A stretch of DNA of 64,000 nt, taken from assembly GCA_019391515.1 (NCBI GenBank), contig JAHXQP010000018.1:1-64000 (forward strand). The letters run 5' to 3'. Shown here piece after piece: positions 42,478 through 51,166 of the stretch. The notes below the pieces were generated by a model. That model saw nothing but the letters and a program-made list of their open reading frames with translations, was not told the origin of the DNA and did no database searches. How positions within the stretch are numbered: position 1 is the first letter of the stretch; the number at the start of each line of letters is the position of its first letter. The position numbers and the translations under genes are program-made. Source of the DNA: Clostridiaceae bacterium (GTDB taxonomy: Bacteria > Bacillota > Clostridia > Tissierellales > Sporanaerobacteraceae).

Positions 42478-44322
42478 ATGATTAATTTAGAAAAGTTTGA
42501 AAGAATACTCAATAGAGTTGAAAAACCAGCTAGATATATTGGAATGGAAGAAAATTCAATAAAAAAAGATTTAAGTAAAATGAATATTAAATTTGCTTTT
42601 GCTTTTCCAGATGTATATGATGTAGGAATGTCTCATGTAGGTCTTCATATACTTTATAACCTTATAAATGTAAAAGAAGATATTTGTTGTGAAAGAGTAT
42701 TTGCACCATGGACAGATATGGAACAGGAAATGAAAAAAGTAAATATTCCATTATTTACTTTAGAAAGCAAAGAACCTATTAAAAACTTTGATTTTCTTGG
42801 ATTTACACTACAATATGAAATGAGTTATACAAATATTATAAATATGCTCCATCTGGGACAAATTCCAATTTATTCAAAGGATAGAACAGAAGAAGACCCT
42901 TTTGTTATAGGTGGAGGTCCTTGTGTGTATAATCCAGAACCACTTGCAGAGTTTATAGACTTTTTTGTAATCGGTGAAGGAGAAGAGGTAATATTTGAGA
43001 TATTTAATGAGTATAGGGAATGGAAAAAATCAGATGGTACTAGAGATGATTTTTTAGAAAATATAAGTAAGATTGAAGGGATATATGTACCTAAATACTT
43101 TAATATATATTATAAAGAAGATGGTACTATAAAAAAGATAGAGCCTAATATAGTGGCAAATAGCCAAAAAGTTAAAAAGAGAATAATTAAAGATTTAAAT
43201 AAATCATATTTTCCAGATAAAATTATAGTTCCTTATATAGAAACAGTTCATGACAGAATTTCTCTTGAAATATTCAGGGGATGTACAAGAGGATGTAGAT
43301 TTTGTCAAGCTGGGATTATATATAGGCCTATAAGGGAAAGAAATATAGATACTATTATAAATCTTTCTGAAGATCTAGTAAAAAACACAGGTTATGAAGA
43401 TATTTCATTAATGTCACTTAGTTCATGCGATTATTCTCAATTAGAAGTTTTAATTAGGGAATTAATGGATAAATATAAGGAAAAGAAAGTTGGCATATCT
43501 TTGCCTTCTTTAAGGTTAGATTCTTTTACTCAGAATATAATTCAAGAAATAGAAAAAGTGAGAAAGACTGGCCTTACATTTGCTCCTGAAGCAGGTAGTC
43601 AGAGACTTAGGGATGTAATAAATAAAGGGGTTACAGAAGAAGATTTAGAAAATGCAGTGACCTATGCATTTGATGAAGGTTGGTCAAGAATAAAACTATA
43701 TTTTATGATTGGATTGCCTACAGAAACAGAAGAAGACATTTTAGGCATAAAAGATTTAGGATATAGAGTAAAAGACATATTTTTTAGTGTACCAATGGAT
43801 AAAAGAAAAGGAAATTTTGTTGTCACTGTTAGCACATCTTGTTTTGTTCCAAAACCTTTTACTCCTTTCCAATGGATAGGACAAAATACTATTGAAGAGT
43901 TTAACGATAAAATAAAGCTTTTGAAAGAGAATATTAAAGATAGAAAGATTATATATAATTATCATGATCCAAAACTAAGTTATTTAGAAGCTGTACTAGC
44001 AAGAGGAGATAGAAAGGTTGGGAAAGTATTAGTAGAAGCTTGGAAAAATGGCTGTAAATTTGATGGCTGGTCAGAGTTCTTTAGCTTTGAAAAATGGATG
44101 GAGGCTTTTAAACAAGTTAATATAGATCCAGATTTTTATGCAATTAGGGAAAGAGAACTTGACGAAGTTTTGCCTTGGGATTTTATTGATGTGGGAGTAT
44201 CAAAAGAATATCTATCAAGAGAATATGAAAAGGCCTTAAAAGGAGAATTAACCAACGATTGTAGATTAGGCTGTACTGGATGCGGAATAAATAAAAGTTT
44301 TTCAGGTGGTGTTTGTAATTGA
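42478..44322 (+). CDS. B12-binding-domain radical SAM protein (TIGR03960 type)
   Basis: A 614-aa Fe-S enzyme. The N-terminus has a cobalamin-binding-like region (FAFPDVYDVGMSHVGLHILY). The radical SAM core has the 4Fe-4S motif CTRGCRFCQAG near residues 265-275, and the SAM-binding segments LSLSSCDYSQL-like SLSSCDYSQ and TFAPEAGSQRLRDVINKGV follow. The C-terminus is Cys-rich (CRLGCTGCGINKSFSGG). It is always paired with the next gene in Firmicutes, and the reaction is not known. The gene starts with ATG after a weak GAAGGTGA site. Its stop overlaps the next start. Confidence 0.88.
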   Translation: MINLEKFERILNRVEKPARYIGMEENSIKKDLSKMNIKFAFAFPDVYDVGMSHVGLHILYNLINVKEDICCERVFAPWTDMEQEMKKVNIPLFTLESKEPIKNFDFLGFTLQYEMSYTNIINMLHLGQIPIYSKDRTEEDPFVIGGGPCVYNPEPLAEFIDFFVIGEGEEVIFEIFNEYREWKKSDGTRDDFLENISKIEGIYVPKYFNIYYKEDGTIKKIEPNIVANSQKVKKRIIKDLNKSYFPDKIIVPYIETVHDRISLEIFRGCTRGCRFCQAGIIYRPIRERNIDTIINLSEDLVKNTGYEDISLMSLSSCDYSQLEVLIRELMDKYKEKKVGISLPSLRLDSFTQNIIQEIEKVRKTGLTFAPEAGSQRLRDVINKGVTEEDLENAVTYAFDEGWSRIKLYFMIGLPTETEEDILGIKDLGYRVKDIFFSVPMDKRKGNFVVTVSTSCFVPKPFTPFQWIGQNTIEEFNDKIKLLKENIKDRKIIYNYHDPKLSYLEAVLARGDRKVGKVLVEAWKNGCKFDGWSEFFSFEKWMEAFKQVNIDPDFYAIRERELDEVLPWDFIDVGVSKEYLSREYEKALKGELTNDCRLGCTGCGINKSFSGGVCN

Positions 44323-45017
44323 TTTTAAGGGTTAAGTTTACAAAAGAAAACTATTTAAAATATATATCACATTTAGATTTAATGAGGCTTTTTCAAAGAG
44401 CTTTTAGAAAAGCGAATATTCCAATGAAATATTCAGAGGGATTCAATCCTCATCCTAAGTTTTCAATAGCTTCAGCACTTTCATTAGGAATTTCAAGTGT
44501 TGGAGAATATATGGATTTAGAACTAGAAAAGAAAATATCAATAACTACTTTTATTCATAGAATGAACCAAGTATTACCAGATGATATAAAAATATTAAAG
44601 GCAGAGTATATAGAAGATAATAAATCAGTTTCTTCAATGATAGATTGGGGATATTATAAAATTCAGTTTAAATTAGAAAACAATTTAACTGAAGAAGAAG
44701 TAAAGAAGAATGTTGAAGATGTTTTAAAATTAGATGAAATAATTATAATAAAACAGAAAAAGAAAAAAGGCAAAATTCGTGAAAGAGAGAAAAATATAAG
44801 ACCTTCTATAGGGAATGTAGTACTTAAGGAAGTAAAAGAGGATTTGGTAAATATGGAGGTTTTATTAAAAACAGGAGATAGTGGAAACTTAAAGGCAATA
44901 GATTTTTTAAGCTCACTGGAGAAATATACAAGCCTTAATATTATAGATGATACTATCGGAATCCATAGATTGGAACTGTATACAGAAAGGCATGAAGAAA
45001 TAGTTCCTCTTTTATAA
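44319..45017 (+). CDS. Radical-SAM-associated protein (TIGR03936/DUF2344)
   Basis: A 232-aa partner of the preceding radical SAM protein. The N-terminus LRVKFTKENYLKYISHLDLM and FKRAF-like RLFQRAFRKANIPMKYSEG, then FNPHPKFSIASALSLGISS, are the family signatures. The TTG start overlaps the upstream TGA (TTGA), so translation is coupled. Next comes the RNase G gene; this trio precedes rplU in many clostridia, which hints at a role in ribosome or RNA modification (inference). Confidence 0.86.
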   Translation: MILRVKFTKENYLKYISHLDLMRLFQRAFRKANIPMKYSEGFNPHPKFSIASALSLGISSVGEYMDLELEKKISITTFIHRMNQVLPDDIKILKAEYIEDNKSVSSMIDWGYYKIQFKLENNLTEEEVKKNVEDVLKLDEIIIIKQKKKKGKIREREKNIRPSIGNVVLKEVKEDLVNMEVLLKTGDSGNLKAIDFLSSLEKYTSLNIIDDTIGIHRLELYTERHEEIVPLL

Positions 45018-45032
45018 TTTAGGAGAGATAGA

Positions 45033-46256
45033 ATGAATTATATACTTATAGATGTAAAAAAAGATAAAAATAGAATAGGCATAGTAGAAGAAGATAGGCT
45101 AGTTGAATTTTATATAGAAAAACACAATGAAAAGATATTAGGAAATATATATAGGGGTAAGGTTGTAAATGTACTTCCGGGGATGGAAGCTGCATTTGTA
45201 GATATAGGAGAGAAAAAGAATGCTTATCTTTATATAAAAGATGTACTACCTAAGGAAAGGTATAATGAAGATAAACTTTCAATAGAGGATCTAGTCAAAG
45301 TTGGGGATGATATAATAGTTCAGGTTATAAAAGAAGCCATAGGTACTAAGGGACCTAAAGTTACAGCGCATATAACTATTCCTAGTAACTATATGGTTTT
45401 GACCCCTTATTCTAGCAAGGTATCAATTTCTAGAAAAATTGTAGATAAAGATGAAGTAAAGAGACTGCTAAAAGTAGGAGAAAATATAAAAAGAGAAGAG
45501 ATAGGAATGATTTTTAGAACAGCTTCTGAAAATGTAGAAGAGGCTAAATTAGAAGAAGAACTAAATTTTCTCATAGATTTATATAAGAAAATAGAGAGGG
45601 AAAGGAATTTTTCTCCCTCTCCAAAATTAATCTATAAAGAAATGGATAGTATAAGTAAAATTATTAGAGATGTTTTTATAAATTTTCAAGGCAAATTAAT
45701 TATAAATAATATAGATAAGTATAAGGATATATTAGATTTAATAGAAGGTATAGATTCAAATTCTATAAAGGGTATTGAATTAAGAGATGGGGACGATATT
45801 TTTAAAACTTATAATATCACGGATGAAATAAAAAAAGCTTTAGGTAGAAAAGTATTTCTTAGAAGTGGAGGATATTTAGTTATAGATGAAACGGAAGCCT
45901 TAACTTCTATTGATGTAAATACTGGAAAATATATTGGGAAACTAGATTTAGAAAGTACTGTATTAAAAACTAACTTAGAAGCAGTAGAAGAATTGGCAAG
46001 ACAGCTAAGACTTAGAAATATTGGAGGAATAGTAATAATAGATTTTATAGCAATGAAAAATAAAGAGGATGAAGAACTAATACTAAGTAGTCTAGAAGAA
46101 GAATTTAAGAAGGATAGGACAAAGACTAGTGTGATGGGAATAACTAAATTAGGATTGGTAGAAATGACTAGAAAAAAAGTGAGAAATCGTCTTTCATGGG
46201 ATTATTTTAAAGTTTGTCCTCATTGTGATGGCAAGGGGAAAATATTAATTGATTAA
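45033..46256 (+). CDS. rng: Ribonuclease G/E family protein
   Basis: A 407-aa endoribonuclease. It has an S1-type RNA-binding domain (NIYRGKVVNVLPGMEAAFVD), the 5' sensor and RNase H-like core, and catalytic aspartates in LTSIDVNTGKYIG and IVIIDFIAMKNKEDE. The C-terminal zinc-link CPHCDGKGKI is present. It is shorter than E. coli RNase G (489 aa) but within the clostridial range. It lies in the usual place before rplU. The start is ATG 45033 after AGGAGAG. Confidence 0.93.
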   Translation: MNYILIDVKKDKNRIGIVEEDRLVEFYIEKHNEKILGNIYRGKVVNVLPGMEAAFVDIGEKKNAYLYIKDVLPKERYNEDKLSIEDLVKVGDDIIVQVIKEAIGTKGPKVTAHITIPSNYMVLTPYSSKVSISRKIVDKDEVKRLLKVGENIKREEIGMIFRTASENVEEAKLEEELNFLIDLYKKIERERNFSPSPKLIYKEMDSISKIIRDVFINFQGKLIINNIDKYKDILDLIEGIDSNSIKGIELRDGDDIFKTYNITDEIKKALGRKVFLRSGGYLVIDETEALTSIDVNTGKYIGKLDLESTVLKTNLEAVEELARQLRLRNIGGIVIIDFIAMKNKEDEELILSSLEEEFKKDRTKTSVMGITKLGLVEMTRKKVRNRLSWDYFKVCPHCDGKGKILID

Positions 46257-46258
46257 CA

Positions 46259-46287
46259 TTGACAAATAGTCTTTTTTTTGATAAAAT
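46259..46287 (+). promoter_or_regulatory. Sigma-A promoter of the rplU operon
   Basis: A perfect TTGACA (46259-46264) and TAAAAT (46282-46287) are 17 nt apart. The start of transcription would be near 46294, at the beginning of the structured leader. Confidence 0.8.
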
Positions 46288-46293
46288 AAATTT

Positions 46294-46366
46294 CTGTAAG
46301 TAGCCGCACAGTGTAGGTTTTAAAGCATAGTCACCTGACATTGGCGAGACTGGATAGGGGAGGTGC
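46294..46366 (+). promoter_or_regulatory. Ribosomal protein L21 leader
   Basis: The untranslated region before rplU contains the conserved elements of the Firmicutes L21 leader: AGTAGCCGCACAGTGTAGG, then TAAAGCATAGTCACCTGAC, TTGGCGAGACTGGATA and a GGGGAGGTG ribosome site. Such leaders are thought to bind L21 for feedback control. Identification is from recalled motif similarity and position. Confidence 0.75.
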
Positions 46367-46373
46367 AATCTAA

Positions 46374-46685
46374 ATGTACGCTGTAATTGAAACAGGAGGA
46401 AAACAATATAGGGTTCAAGAAGGAGATACTATTTTTGTTGAAAAGCTAGATGCAGATAATGGAGAACAAGTAAGCTTTGATAAAGTTTTATTTGTTTCTA
46501 AAGATGATGATCTAATTGTTGGTAAACCTTATATTGAAGGAGCTAAAGTAGAAGGAAAAGTTTTAGAACAAGGAAAAGGAAAGAAAGTTATAGTTTTCAA
46601 ATACAAAGCAAAGAAAAACTATAGAAAAAAACAAGGACATCGTCAACCATATACAAAAGTAAAAGTTGAAAAGATTTTAGGATAA
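46374..46685 (+). CDS. rplU: 50S ribosomal protein L21
   Basis: A 103-aa ribosomal protein with the standard N-terminus [18 protein letters not shown] and the C-terminal [20 protein letters not shown] signature that contacts 23S rRNA. It is the first gene of the rplU-prp-rpmA operon, and its expression is probably controlled by the leader directly upstream. Confidence 0.98.
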   Translation: MYAVIETGGKQYRVQEGDTIFVEKLDADNGEQVSFDKVLFVSKDDDLIVGKPYIEGAKVEGKVLEQGKGKKVIVFKYKAKKNYRKKQGHRQPYTKVKVEKILG

Positions 46686-46690
46686 TTAAA

Positions 46691-47041
46691 ATGATAAAGA
46701 TAGAAATATATAAAGATATTGTAGGCAATATATTTATATATTCAGTGGAGGGTCATGCAGGATATTCTACAAAAGGTAATGATATAGTTTGTTCAGCAGT
46801 TTCTATGTTGGCTCAAACTACTCTTATTGCATTGAATAAAGTTGGAAAAATAGATGAAGAATCTATAGATTATTCAATAGATGAAGAAAAGGGTATTTTA
46901 AAAGTAGCTATTCCTAGGGATCTTCCTAATGAACAATTAAATATTACCAATACAATATTGAAAACTATGGAAGTAGGAATTAAAGCTGTAATAGACAGCT
47001 ATCCGGAATATATAACTCTCAAATACAGGGAGGTGGAATGA
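46691..47041 (+). CDS. prp: Ribosomal-processing cysteine protease Prp
   Basis: A 116-aa protease (YsxB) with the catalytic pair in [20 protein letters not shown]: His22 and Cys34. It removes the N-terminal extension of L27 before ribosome assembly, as shown for Staphylococcus aureus. The extended L27 substrate is encoded just downstream. Its start lies 5 bp after rplU; the ribosome site TTAGGATAA is weak, so translation is probably coupled. Confidence 0.93.
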   Translation: MIKIEIYKDIVGNIFIYSVEGHAGYSTKGNDIVCSAVSMLAQTTLIALNKVGKIDEESIDYSIDEEKGILKVAIPRDLPNEQLNITNTILKTMEVGIKAVIDSYPEYITLKYREVE

Positions 47042-47042
47042 T

Positions 47043-47339
47043 ATGATAAAGTTAAATTTACAATTGTTTGCAACTAAAAAAGGAGTAGGTTCCTCAAGAA
47101 ATGGTCGTGACAGTGAAGCAAAAAGACTAGGAGTAAAAAGAGGAGACGGTCAACTTGTGTTAGCAGGAAATATTCTAGTTCGTCAAAGAGGAACAAAAAT
47201 TCATCCAGGAACAAATGTAGGTAGAGGTTCAGACGATACTTTATTTGCAAAAGTTGATGGTTTTGTTAAATTTGAGCAAAAAGGTAAAAACAGAAAACAA
47301 GTTAGTGTATATCCAGTAGAAGTAGAAGAATTAGCATAG
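47043..47339 (+). CDS. rpmA: 50S ribosomal protein L27 with cleavable N-terminal extension
   Basis: A 98-aa ribosomal protein. The N-terminus [18 protein letters not shown] carries the LNLQLF/A cleavage motif recognised by Prp; mature L27 starts at [14 protein letters not shown]. The extended N-terminus of mature L27 reaches the peptidyl transferase centre. It is separated from prp by one base and followed by a strong terminator. Confidence 0.97.
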   Translation: MIKLNLQLFATKKGVGSSRNGRDSEAKRLGVKRGDGQLVLAGNILVRQRGTKIHPGTNVGRGSDDTLFAKVDGFVKFEQKGKNRKQVSVYPVEVEELA

Positions 47340-47349
47340 ATAAAAGATC

Positions 47350-47379
47350 AGCTTACCTAAAAAAGGTAAGCTTTTTTAT
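47350..47379 (+). terminator. Terminator of the rplU operon
   Basis: AGCTTACC (47350-47357) pairs with GGTAAGCT (47365-47372), followed by a T run. Confidence 0.88.
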
Positions 47380-47424
47380 TCTTATAAGAAAGCTTTTTTA
47401 AGAATCATAAAAAGAGGTAAGGGG

Positions 47425-48006
47425 ATGGACAGTTTGAACGGAATTTCTGAAAGCCATAAAGAAAAAGTTGAATATATATCTTATATGAAAGATGTATTTA
47501 GAGATCAAAGACATGATTATATGAATTATTTTCAAGTGATATATGGTTATCTACAGCTTGGAAAAATAGAAGAGGCATTAAGACAAATTAAAAAAATCAT
47601 TCGATTAAATTCAAACTTAAGCCAAATATACAAAATGTCACTTTTTAATGTCAGTATTTATTTAGATAGGGCTATTAGGGAAATGGGAGATTTAGACTAT
47701 GTAATAAATCTCCATATTTTAAATAATAGGCAAGATACTATCTGCTTTATTGATAATGAAGAAGAAATAATTAAAAATTTAGATTTGATTTTCAAGCATT
47801 TTATTGAAGAAGATATACAATTTAAAAGAAATATAGATATAGAAATAGAAGAATTTAAAGATAGAATATCTTTCACATTTTCTGGAGAAAATAAAATATC
47901 TACATTAATTAAAAATAGTAAAGATGCAGATATTATTGAAGATAATGAAAGAGTTAGTGTGATTTTCAAGTATAAAAATCCTATAGAGTGTTTGAATATA
48001 GAATAG
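47425..48006 (+). CDS. Spo0B-like histidine-containing protein
   Basis: A 193-aa cytoplasmic protein. The N-terminal helical hairpin contains RHDYMNYFQVIYGYLQLGK, the SpoOB-type dimerisation/phosphotransfer motif with His30. The C-terminal part resembles a degenerate GHKL-like fold without ATP-binding motifs (NEEEIIKNLDLIFKHFIEED). In Bacillus spo0B lies between rpmA and obg, exactly as here. Spo0B passes phosphoryl groups from Spo0F to Spo0A in that genus. Whether a phosphorelay exists here cannot be told. The ATG follows AAGAGGTAAGGGG. Confidence 0.75.
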   Translation: MDSLNGISESHKEKVEYISYMKDVFRDQRHDYMNYFQVIYGYLQLGKIEEALRQIKKIIRLNSNLSQIYKMSLFNVSIYLDRAIREMGDLDYVINLHILNNRQDTICFIDNEEEIIKNLDLIFKHFIEEDIQFKRNIDIEIEEFKDRISFTFSGENKISTLIKNSKDADIIEDNERVSVIFKYKNPIECLNIE

Positions 48007-48008
48007 TA

Positions 48009-48036
48009 TTGACAGGGTTAATAGAATTGGTATAAT
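48009..48036 (+). promoter_or_regulatory. Sigma-A-type promoter of obgE
   Basis: A perfect TTGACA (48009-48014) and a perfect TATAAT (48031-48036) are 16 nt apart, beginning 3 bp after the Spo0B-like stop codon and 48 bp before obgE. Confidence 0.7.
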
Positions 48037-48083
48037 TAAATTACTAAACATTAGCAGGATAATAAGTGTAAAAGGATGATATT

Positions 48084-49355
48084 ATGTTTGTAGATATAGC
48101 AAAAATACGTTTAAAAGCAGGTAAAGGTGGAGATGGGGCAGTTGCTTTTAGAAGGGAAAAATATGAACCTTCTGGTGGACCTTATGGAGGAGATGGAGGA
48201 GATGGAGGAAGTATAATCCTTCAAGTAGATGAAGGATTAAAAACCTTAATGGATTTTAAATATAAAAGGGTTTATAAAGCTGAAAATGGTGAAGATGGAA
48301 AAACAAAAAAACAATATGGAAAAAGTGGAAAAGATTTAGTACTTAGGATACCTCCAGGAACTGTTGTAAAAGATGTAAAAACTGGAGGAGTAATTATAGA
48401 TTTTAAAGATAAAGACGAAAGCTTTGTTATCGTAAAAGGAGGCCGAGGAGGAAAAGGCAATGCTAAATTTGCAACTTCCACTAGGCAGGCACCAAGGTTT
48501 TCAGAAGCAGGAGAAAAAGGCGAAGAAAGAGAAATAATTTTCGAATTAAAATTGTTAGCAGATGTTGGACTAGTTGGTTTTCCCAATGTGGGCAAATCTA
48601 CACTACTTTCAATTATGTCTGCCGCAAAGCCTAAGATAGCCAATTATCATTTTACAACTTTAAAACCTAATTTAGGAGTTGTAAGGATAGAGGAAGGAAA
48701 AAGCTTTGTTATGGCAGATATTCCAGGGTTAATTGAAGGAGCCCACGAAGGTGCAGGTTTAGGGCATGAATTTCTTAGACATGTGGAAAGAACTAGACTT
48801 ATAGTCCACATAGTAGATGCTTCTGGAATAGAAGGCAGAAATCCTTTAGATGATTTCTATAAAATAAATGAAGAATTAAAAAACTATAACCCTAAGCTAT
48901 CAAAAAAGCCTCAAATAGTAGTAGCTAATAAAAAAGATATAGGTACTTGGAATGAAGGATATAAGATGTTAAAGGAAGAATTGGGAAAGGAAGGTTATGA
49001 AGTTTTTCCGATATCTGCTGCAACAGGGGAAGGAGTAGATAAGCTAAAATATATAATATGGGAAGAACTTTCAAAAATTGAAGCAGACTATGAAACTTTT
49101 GATGAGGTAGTTGAATTTAAAGAAACAGAAGAAAAAGAAGAAATAGTAGTAAAACTAGAGGAAGGAAAATTTGTTGTAGAGGGAGCTTTTGTTGAAAAGC
49201 TAGTGTATTCAACTAATTTTGATGATTTAGATTCCTTAAGATATTTTCAAAACACTCTTATAAAGAAAGGAATAGTAGAAGAATTAAAAAAATTAGGCAT
49301 TGAAGAAAATGATACAGTATATATTTGTGGATTTGAATTTGAATTCTTTGAATAG
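48084..49355 (+). CDS. obgE: GTPase Obg (CgtA)
   Basis: A 423-aa ribosome-associated GTPase. It has the Gly-rich Obg fold at residues 1-158 (AGKGGDGAVAFRREKYEPSG, GGRGGKGN), the G domain with GFPNVGKST (about 166-174), DIPGLIEGAHEG (switch II) and NKKD. The C-terminal OCT domain is about 345-423. It acts in 50S assembly and stress/sporulation control. The ATG follows GGATGATATT, a weak site. Confidence 0.96.
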   Translation: MFVDIAKIRLKAGKGGDGAVAFRREKYEPSGGPYGGDGGDGGSIILQVDEGLKTLMDFKYKRVYKAENGEDGKTKKQYGKSGKDLVLRIPPGTVVKDVKTGGVIIDFKDKDESFVIVKGGRGGKGNAKFATSTRQAPRFSEAGEKGEEREIIFELKLLADVGLVGFPNVGKSTLLSIMSAAKPKIANYHFTTLKPNLGVVRIEEGKSFVMADIPGLIEGAHEGAGLGHEFLRHVERTRLIVHIVDASGIEGRNPLDDFYKINEELKNYNPKLSKKPQIVVANKKDIGTWNEGYKMLKEELGKEGYEVFPISAATGEGVDKLKYIIWEELSKIEADYETFDEVVEFKETEEKEEIVVKLEEGKFVVEGAFVEKLVYSTNFDDLDSLRYFQNTLIKKGIVEELKKLGIEENDTVYICGFEFEFFE

Positions 49356-49382
49356 AAAATATATGGAGGTTAAAAGAGAAAA

Positions 49383-49565
49383 ATGGAGTGCTATAATTGT
49401 GGAAATTGCAAAGAAAACAATCCAACTTATTATTGTATAGCAAAAGACAAAGTAATTATAAATGAAAATTATAGACCAGAAGAGAGAAAAAGGAATGGAT
49501 GGAAAAAAGGAAATAAAGACTATGAAGTTCATAGAAGGAATACTAGAAAAGAAATAGAAATTTAA
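49383..49565 (+). CDS. Small Cys-rich protein, 60 aa, unknown
   Basis: A 60-aa protein starting MECYNCGNCKENNPTYYC, with four cysteines in the first 18 residues (two CxxC-type pairs, Cys3-Cys6-Cys9-Cys18), which could bind zinc. The rest is basic (RPEERKRNGWKKG and RRNTRKEIEI), suggesting nucleic-acid binding. It sits between obgE and yhbY on the same strand with a GGAGG about 14 nt upstream and an AAGAG nearer. Translation therefore looks real but the start spacing is loose. No named family is recognised. Confidence 0.6.
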   Translation: MECYNCGNCKENNPTYYCIAKDKVIINENYRPEERKRNGWKKGNKDYEVHRRNTRKEIEI

Positions 49566-49590
49566 GAGGCATTTTAAGGGAGTGTATTAA

Positions 49591-49881
49591 TTGTTAACAG
49601 GGAAACAAAGAAGTTATCTTAAAAGTATTGCTAATGGAATAGAATCCATATTCCAGATTGGGAAAAATGGTATCAATGAAAATTTTATAAAACAAGTAGA
49701 TGAAGCATTAGAAGCAAGAGAAATCATAAAAATAAATGTATTAAAAAATAGTTTCTTAGATACAAAAACTGCAGCTAATGAGGTAGCCAAATTAACAGAT
49801 GCAGAGTTTGTCCAAAGCATAGGAAATAAATTTGTAATATATAAAGAATCTGAAGAAAATAAAAAAATAAATTTACCTTAA
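49591..49881 (+). CDS. yhbY: RNA-binding protein YhbY (CRM domain)
   Basis: A 96-aa CRM-domain protein linked to 50S ribosome assembly. The N-terminus LTGKQRSYLKSIANGIESIF and the GKNGINENFIKQVDEALEAR segment (GxxG loop) are family signatures, with REIIKINVLKNSF after them. The start is TTG 49591 after AAGGGAG. The stop is in the 5' arm of a terminator. Confidence 0.94.
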   Translation: MLTGKQRSYLKSIANGIESIFQIGKNGINENFIKQVDEALEAREIIKINVLKNSFLDTKTAANEVAKLTDAEFVQSIGNKFVIYKESEENKKINLP

Positions 49882-49908
49882 AAGATTGGCTTAGCCAATC
49901 TTTTTTAT
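49881..49908 (+). terminator. Terminator after yhbY
   Basis: AAAAGATTGGCT and AGCCAATCTTTT pair almost without a loop and end in a T run. Confidence 0.85.
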
Positions 49909-49958
49909 GTAGTTTAGATATATAATCTAATATATAGTATAATATCGGAGGGAGATAA

Positions 49959-50570
49959 TTGACAAGATATAAGATGGGGATAATGGGTGGTACTTTTGAT
50001 CCCATACATATAGGACATTTAATATTAGCAGAAGAAGCAAAAAATTATTTTGGACTTGACAAAATTATTTTTATCCCTACAGGTAGGCCACCTCATAAAC
50101 ATTGGGATAATATGGCGGAACCTATAAAAAGATATGAAATGACACTATTAGCTACAACAGACAATCCAGATTTTATAGTGTCATCTATAGAAATCGATAG
50201 AGAAGGTACTACCTATACTATTGATACAATAAAATATCTAATAAAAAAATATAGTGACACAGAATTTTACTTTATAACAGGTGCAGATTCAATAGTAGAA
50301 ATATCTAATTGGAAAAACTTTAAAGAGCTCCTATCTCTTTGTAAATTTATCACAGCGAAAAGAGCAGTTGTTTCAGACAATAAATTAGAAAAAACTATTA
50401 GTGAAATAGAAAAAAAATTAGGGATTAGTATAGATATTTTACCTATACCATATATAGATATATCATCTACAAATATAAGAAATAAAATGAAGAAAAATGA
50501 ATCTATAAAATATTATTTACCTGATAGTGTTAGAGATTATATTTTAAAAAACGAACTATATATTGATTAA
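49959..50570 (+). CDS. nadD: Nicotinate-nucleotide adenylyltransferase
   Basis: A 203-aa enzyme of NAD synthesis that adenylates nicotinate mononucleotide. The nucleotidyltransferase motif GGTFDPIHIGHLILAEE is at residues 9-25 with the HxGH sequence HIGH. The KxxFIPTGRPPHK-like IIFIPTGRPPHKH and the C-terminal ISSTNIRNKMK signature (about 169-179) are intact. The start is TTG 49959 after CGGAGGGAG. The nadD-yqeK-LCP-rsfS order is a conserved Firmicutes cluster. Confidence 0.95.
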   Translation: MTRYKMGIMGGTFDPIHIGHLILAEEAKNYFGLDKIIFIPTGRPPHKHWDNMAEPIKRYEMTLLATTDNPDFIVSSIEIDREGTTYTIDTIKYLIKKYSDTEFYFITGADSIVEISNWKNFKELLSLCKFITAKRAVVSDNKLEKTISEIEKKLGISIDILPIPYIDISSTNIRNKMKKNESIKYYLPDSVRDYILKNELYID

Positions 50571-50587
50571 AATATGGGGGATTTAAT

Positions 50588-51160
50588 ATGTTTGAAGACT
50601 GGATACATGAAAAACTTAAGACAGAGATAGGTATTGTGAGATATAATCATTCTATAGGGGTTATGGAGACAAGTATAAAGCTAGCAAAACATTATGGTGT
50701 TAATGAAAGAAGTGCAGCATTAGCAGGTCTTCTTCATGACTGTGCTAAGTCCAAAGATAAAAGAAAATTATTGAAAATGGCTGATGAGTTTGGTATAATT
50801 CTAGATAATGTTATGAAAAATAATGTAGAATTAATTCATGGTCCATTAGGTGCTGAAATTGCCAAAAGACAATATAATATAGAAAATAAGGAAATATTAT
50901 CTGCAATACAATATCATACTACTGGGAAAGAGGATATGAGTTTGTTAGAAAAAATTATTTTTATAGCAGATTATATTGAACCTAATAGAAAATTTAAAGG
51001 TGTTGAGGAAGTTAGAAAACTAGTCCTTGAAAATCTAGAGGAGAGCTTAATCTATGCAATGGACAATACTATTAAGTTTATAATTAATAGCGGGGGGTTA
51101 ATACATTTAAATACAGTAAAAGCAAGAAATTATTTGAAAATAGAAAAAAGTTTGGAGTGA
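50588..51160 (+). CDS. yqeK: YqeK-family HD-domain hydrolase (diadenosine tetraphosphatase)
   Basis: A 190-aa HD-domain protein. The metal ligands are seen in RYNHSIGVMETSIKLAKHYG (His), LLHDCAKS (HD, near residues 52-59), LIHGPLGAE and IQYHTTGKEDMSLLEKIIF. Bacterial YqeK cleaves Ap4A symmetrically to ADP. It follows nadD by 17 bp with a TGGGGGA site and precedes the LCP gene by 6 bp. Confidence 0.92.
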   Translation: MFEDWIHEKLKTEIGIVRYNHSIGVMETSIKLAKHYGVNERSAALAGLLHDCAKSKDKRKLLKMADEFGIILDNVMKNNVELIHGPLGAEIAKRQYNIENKEILSAIQYHTTGKEDMSLLEKIIFIADYIEPNRKFKGVEEVRKLVLENLEESLIYAMDNTIKFIINSGGLIHLNTVKARNYLKIEKSLE

Positions 51161-51166
51161 GGTCTA

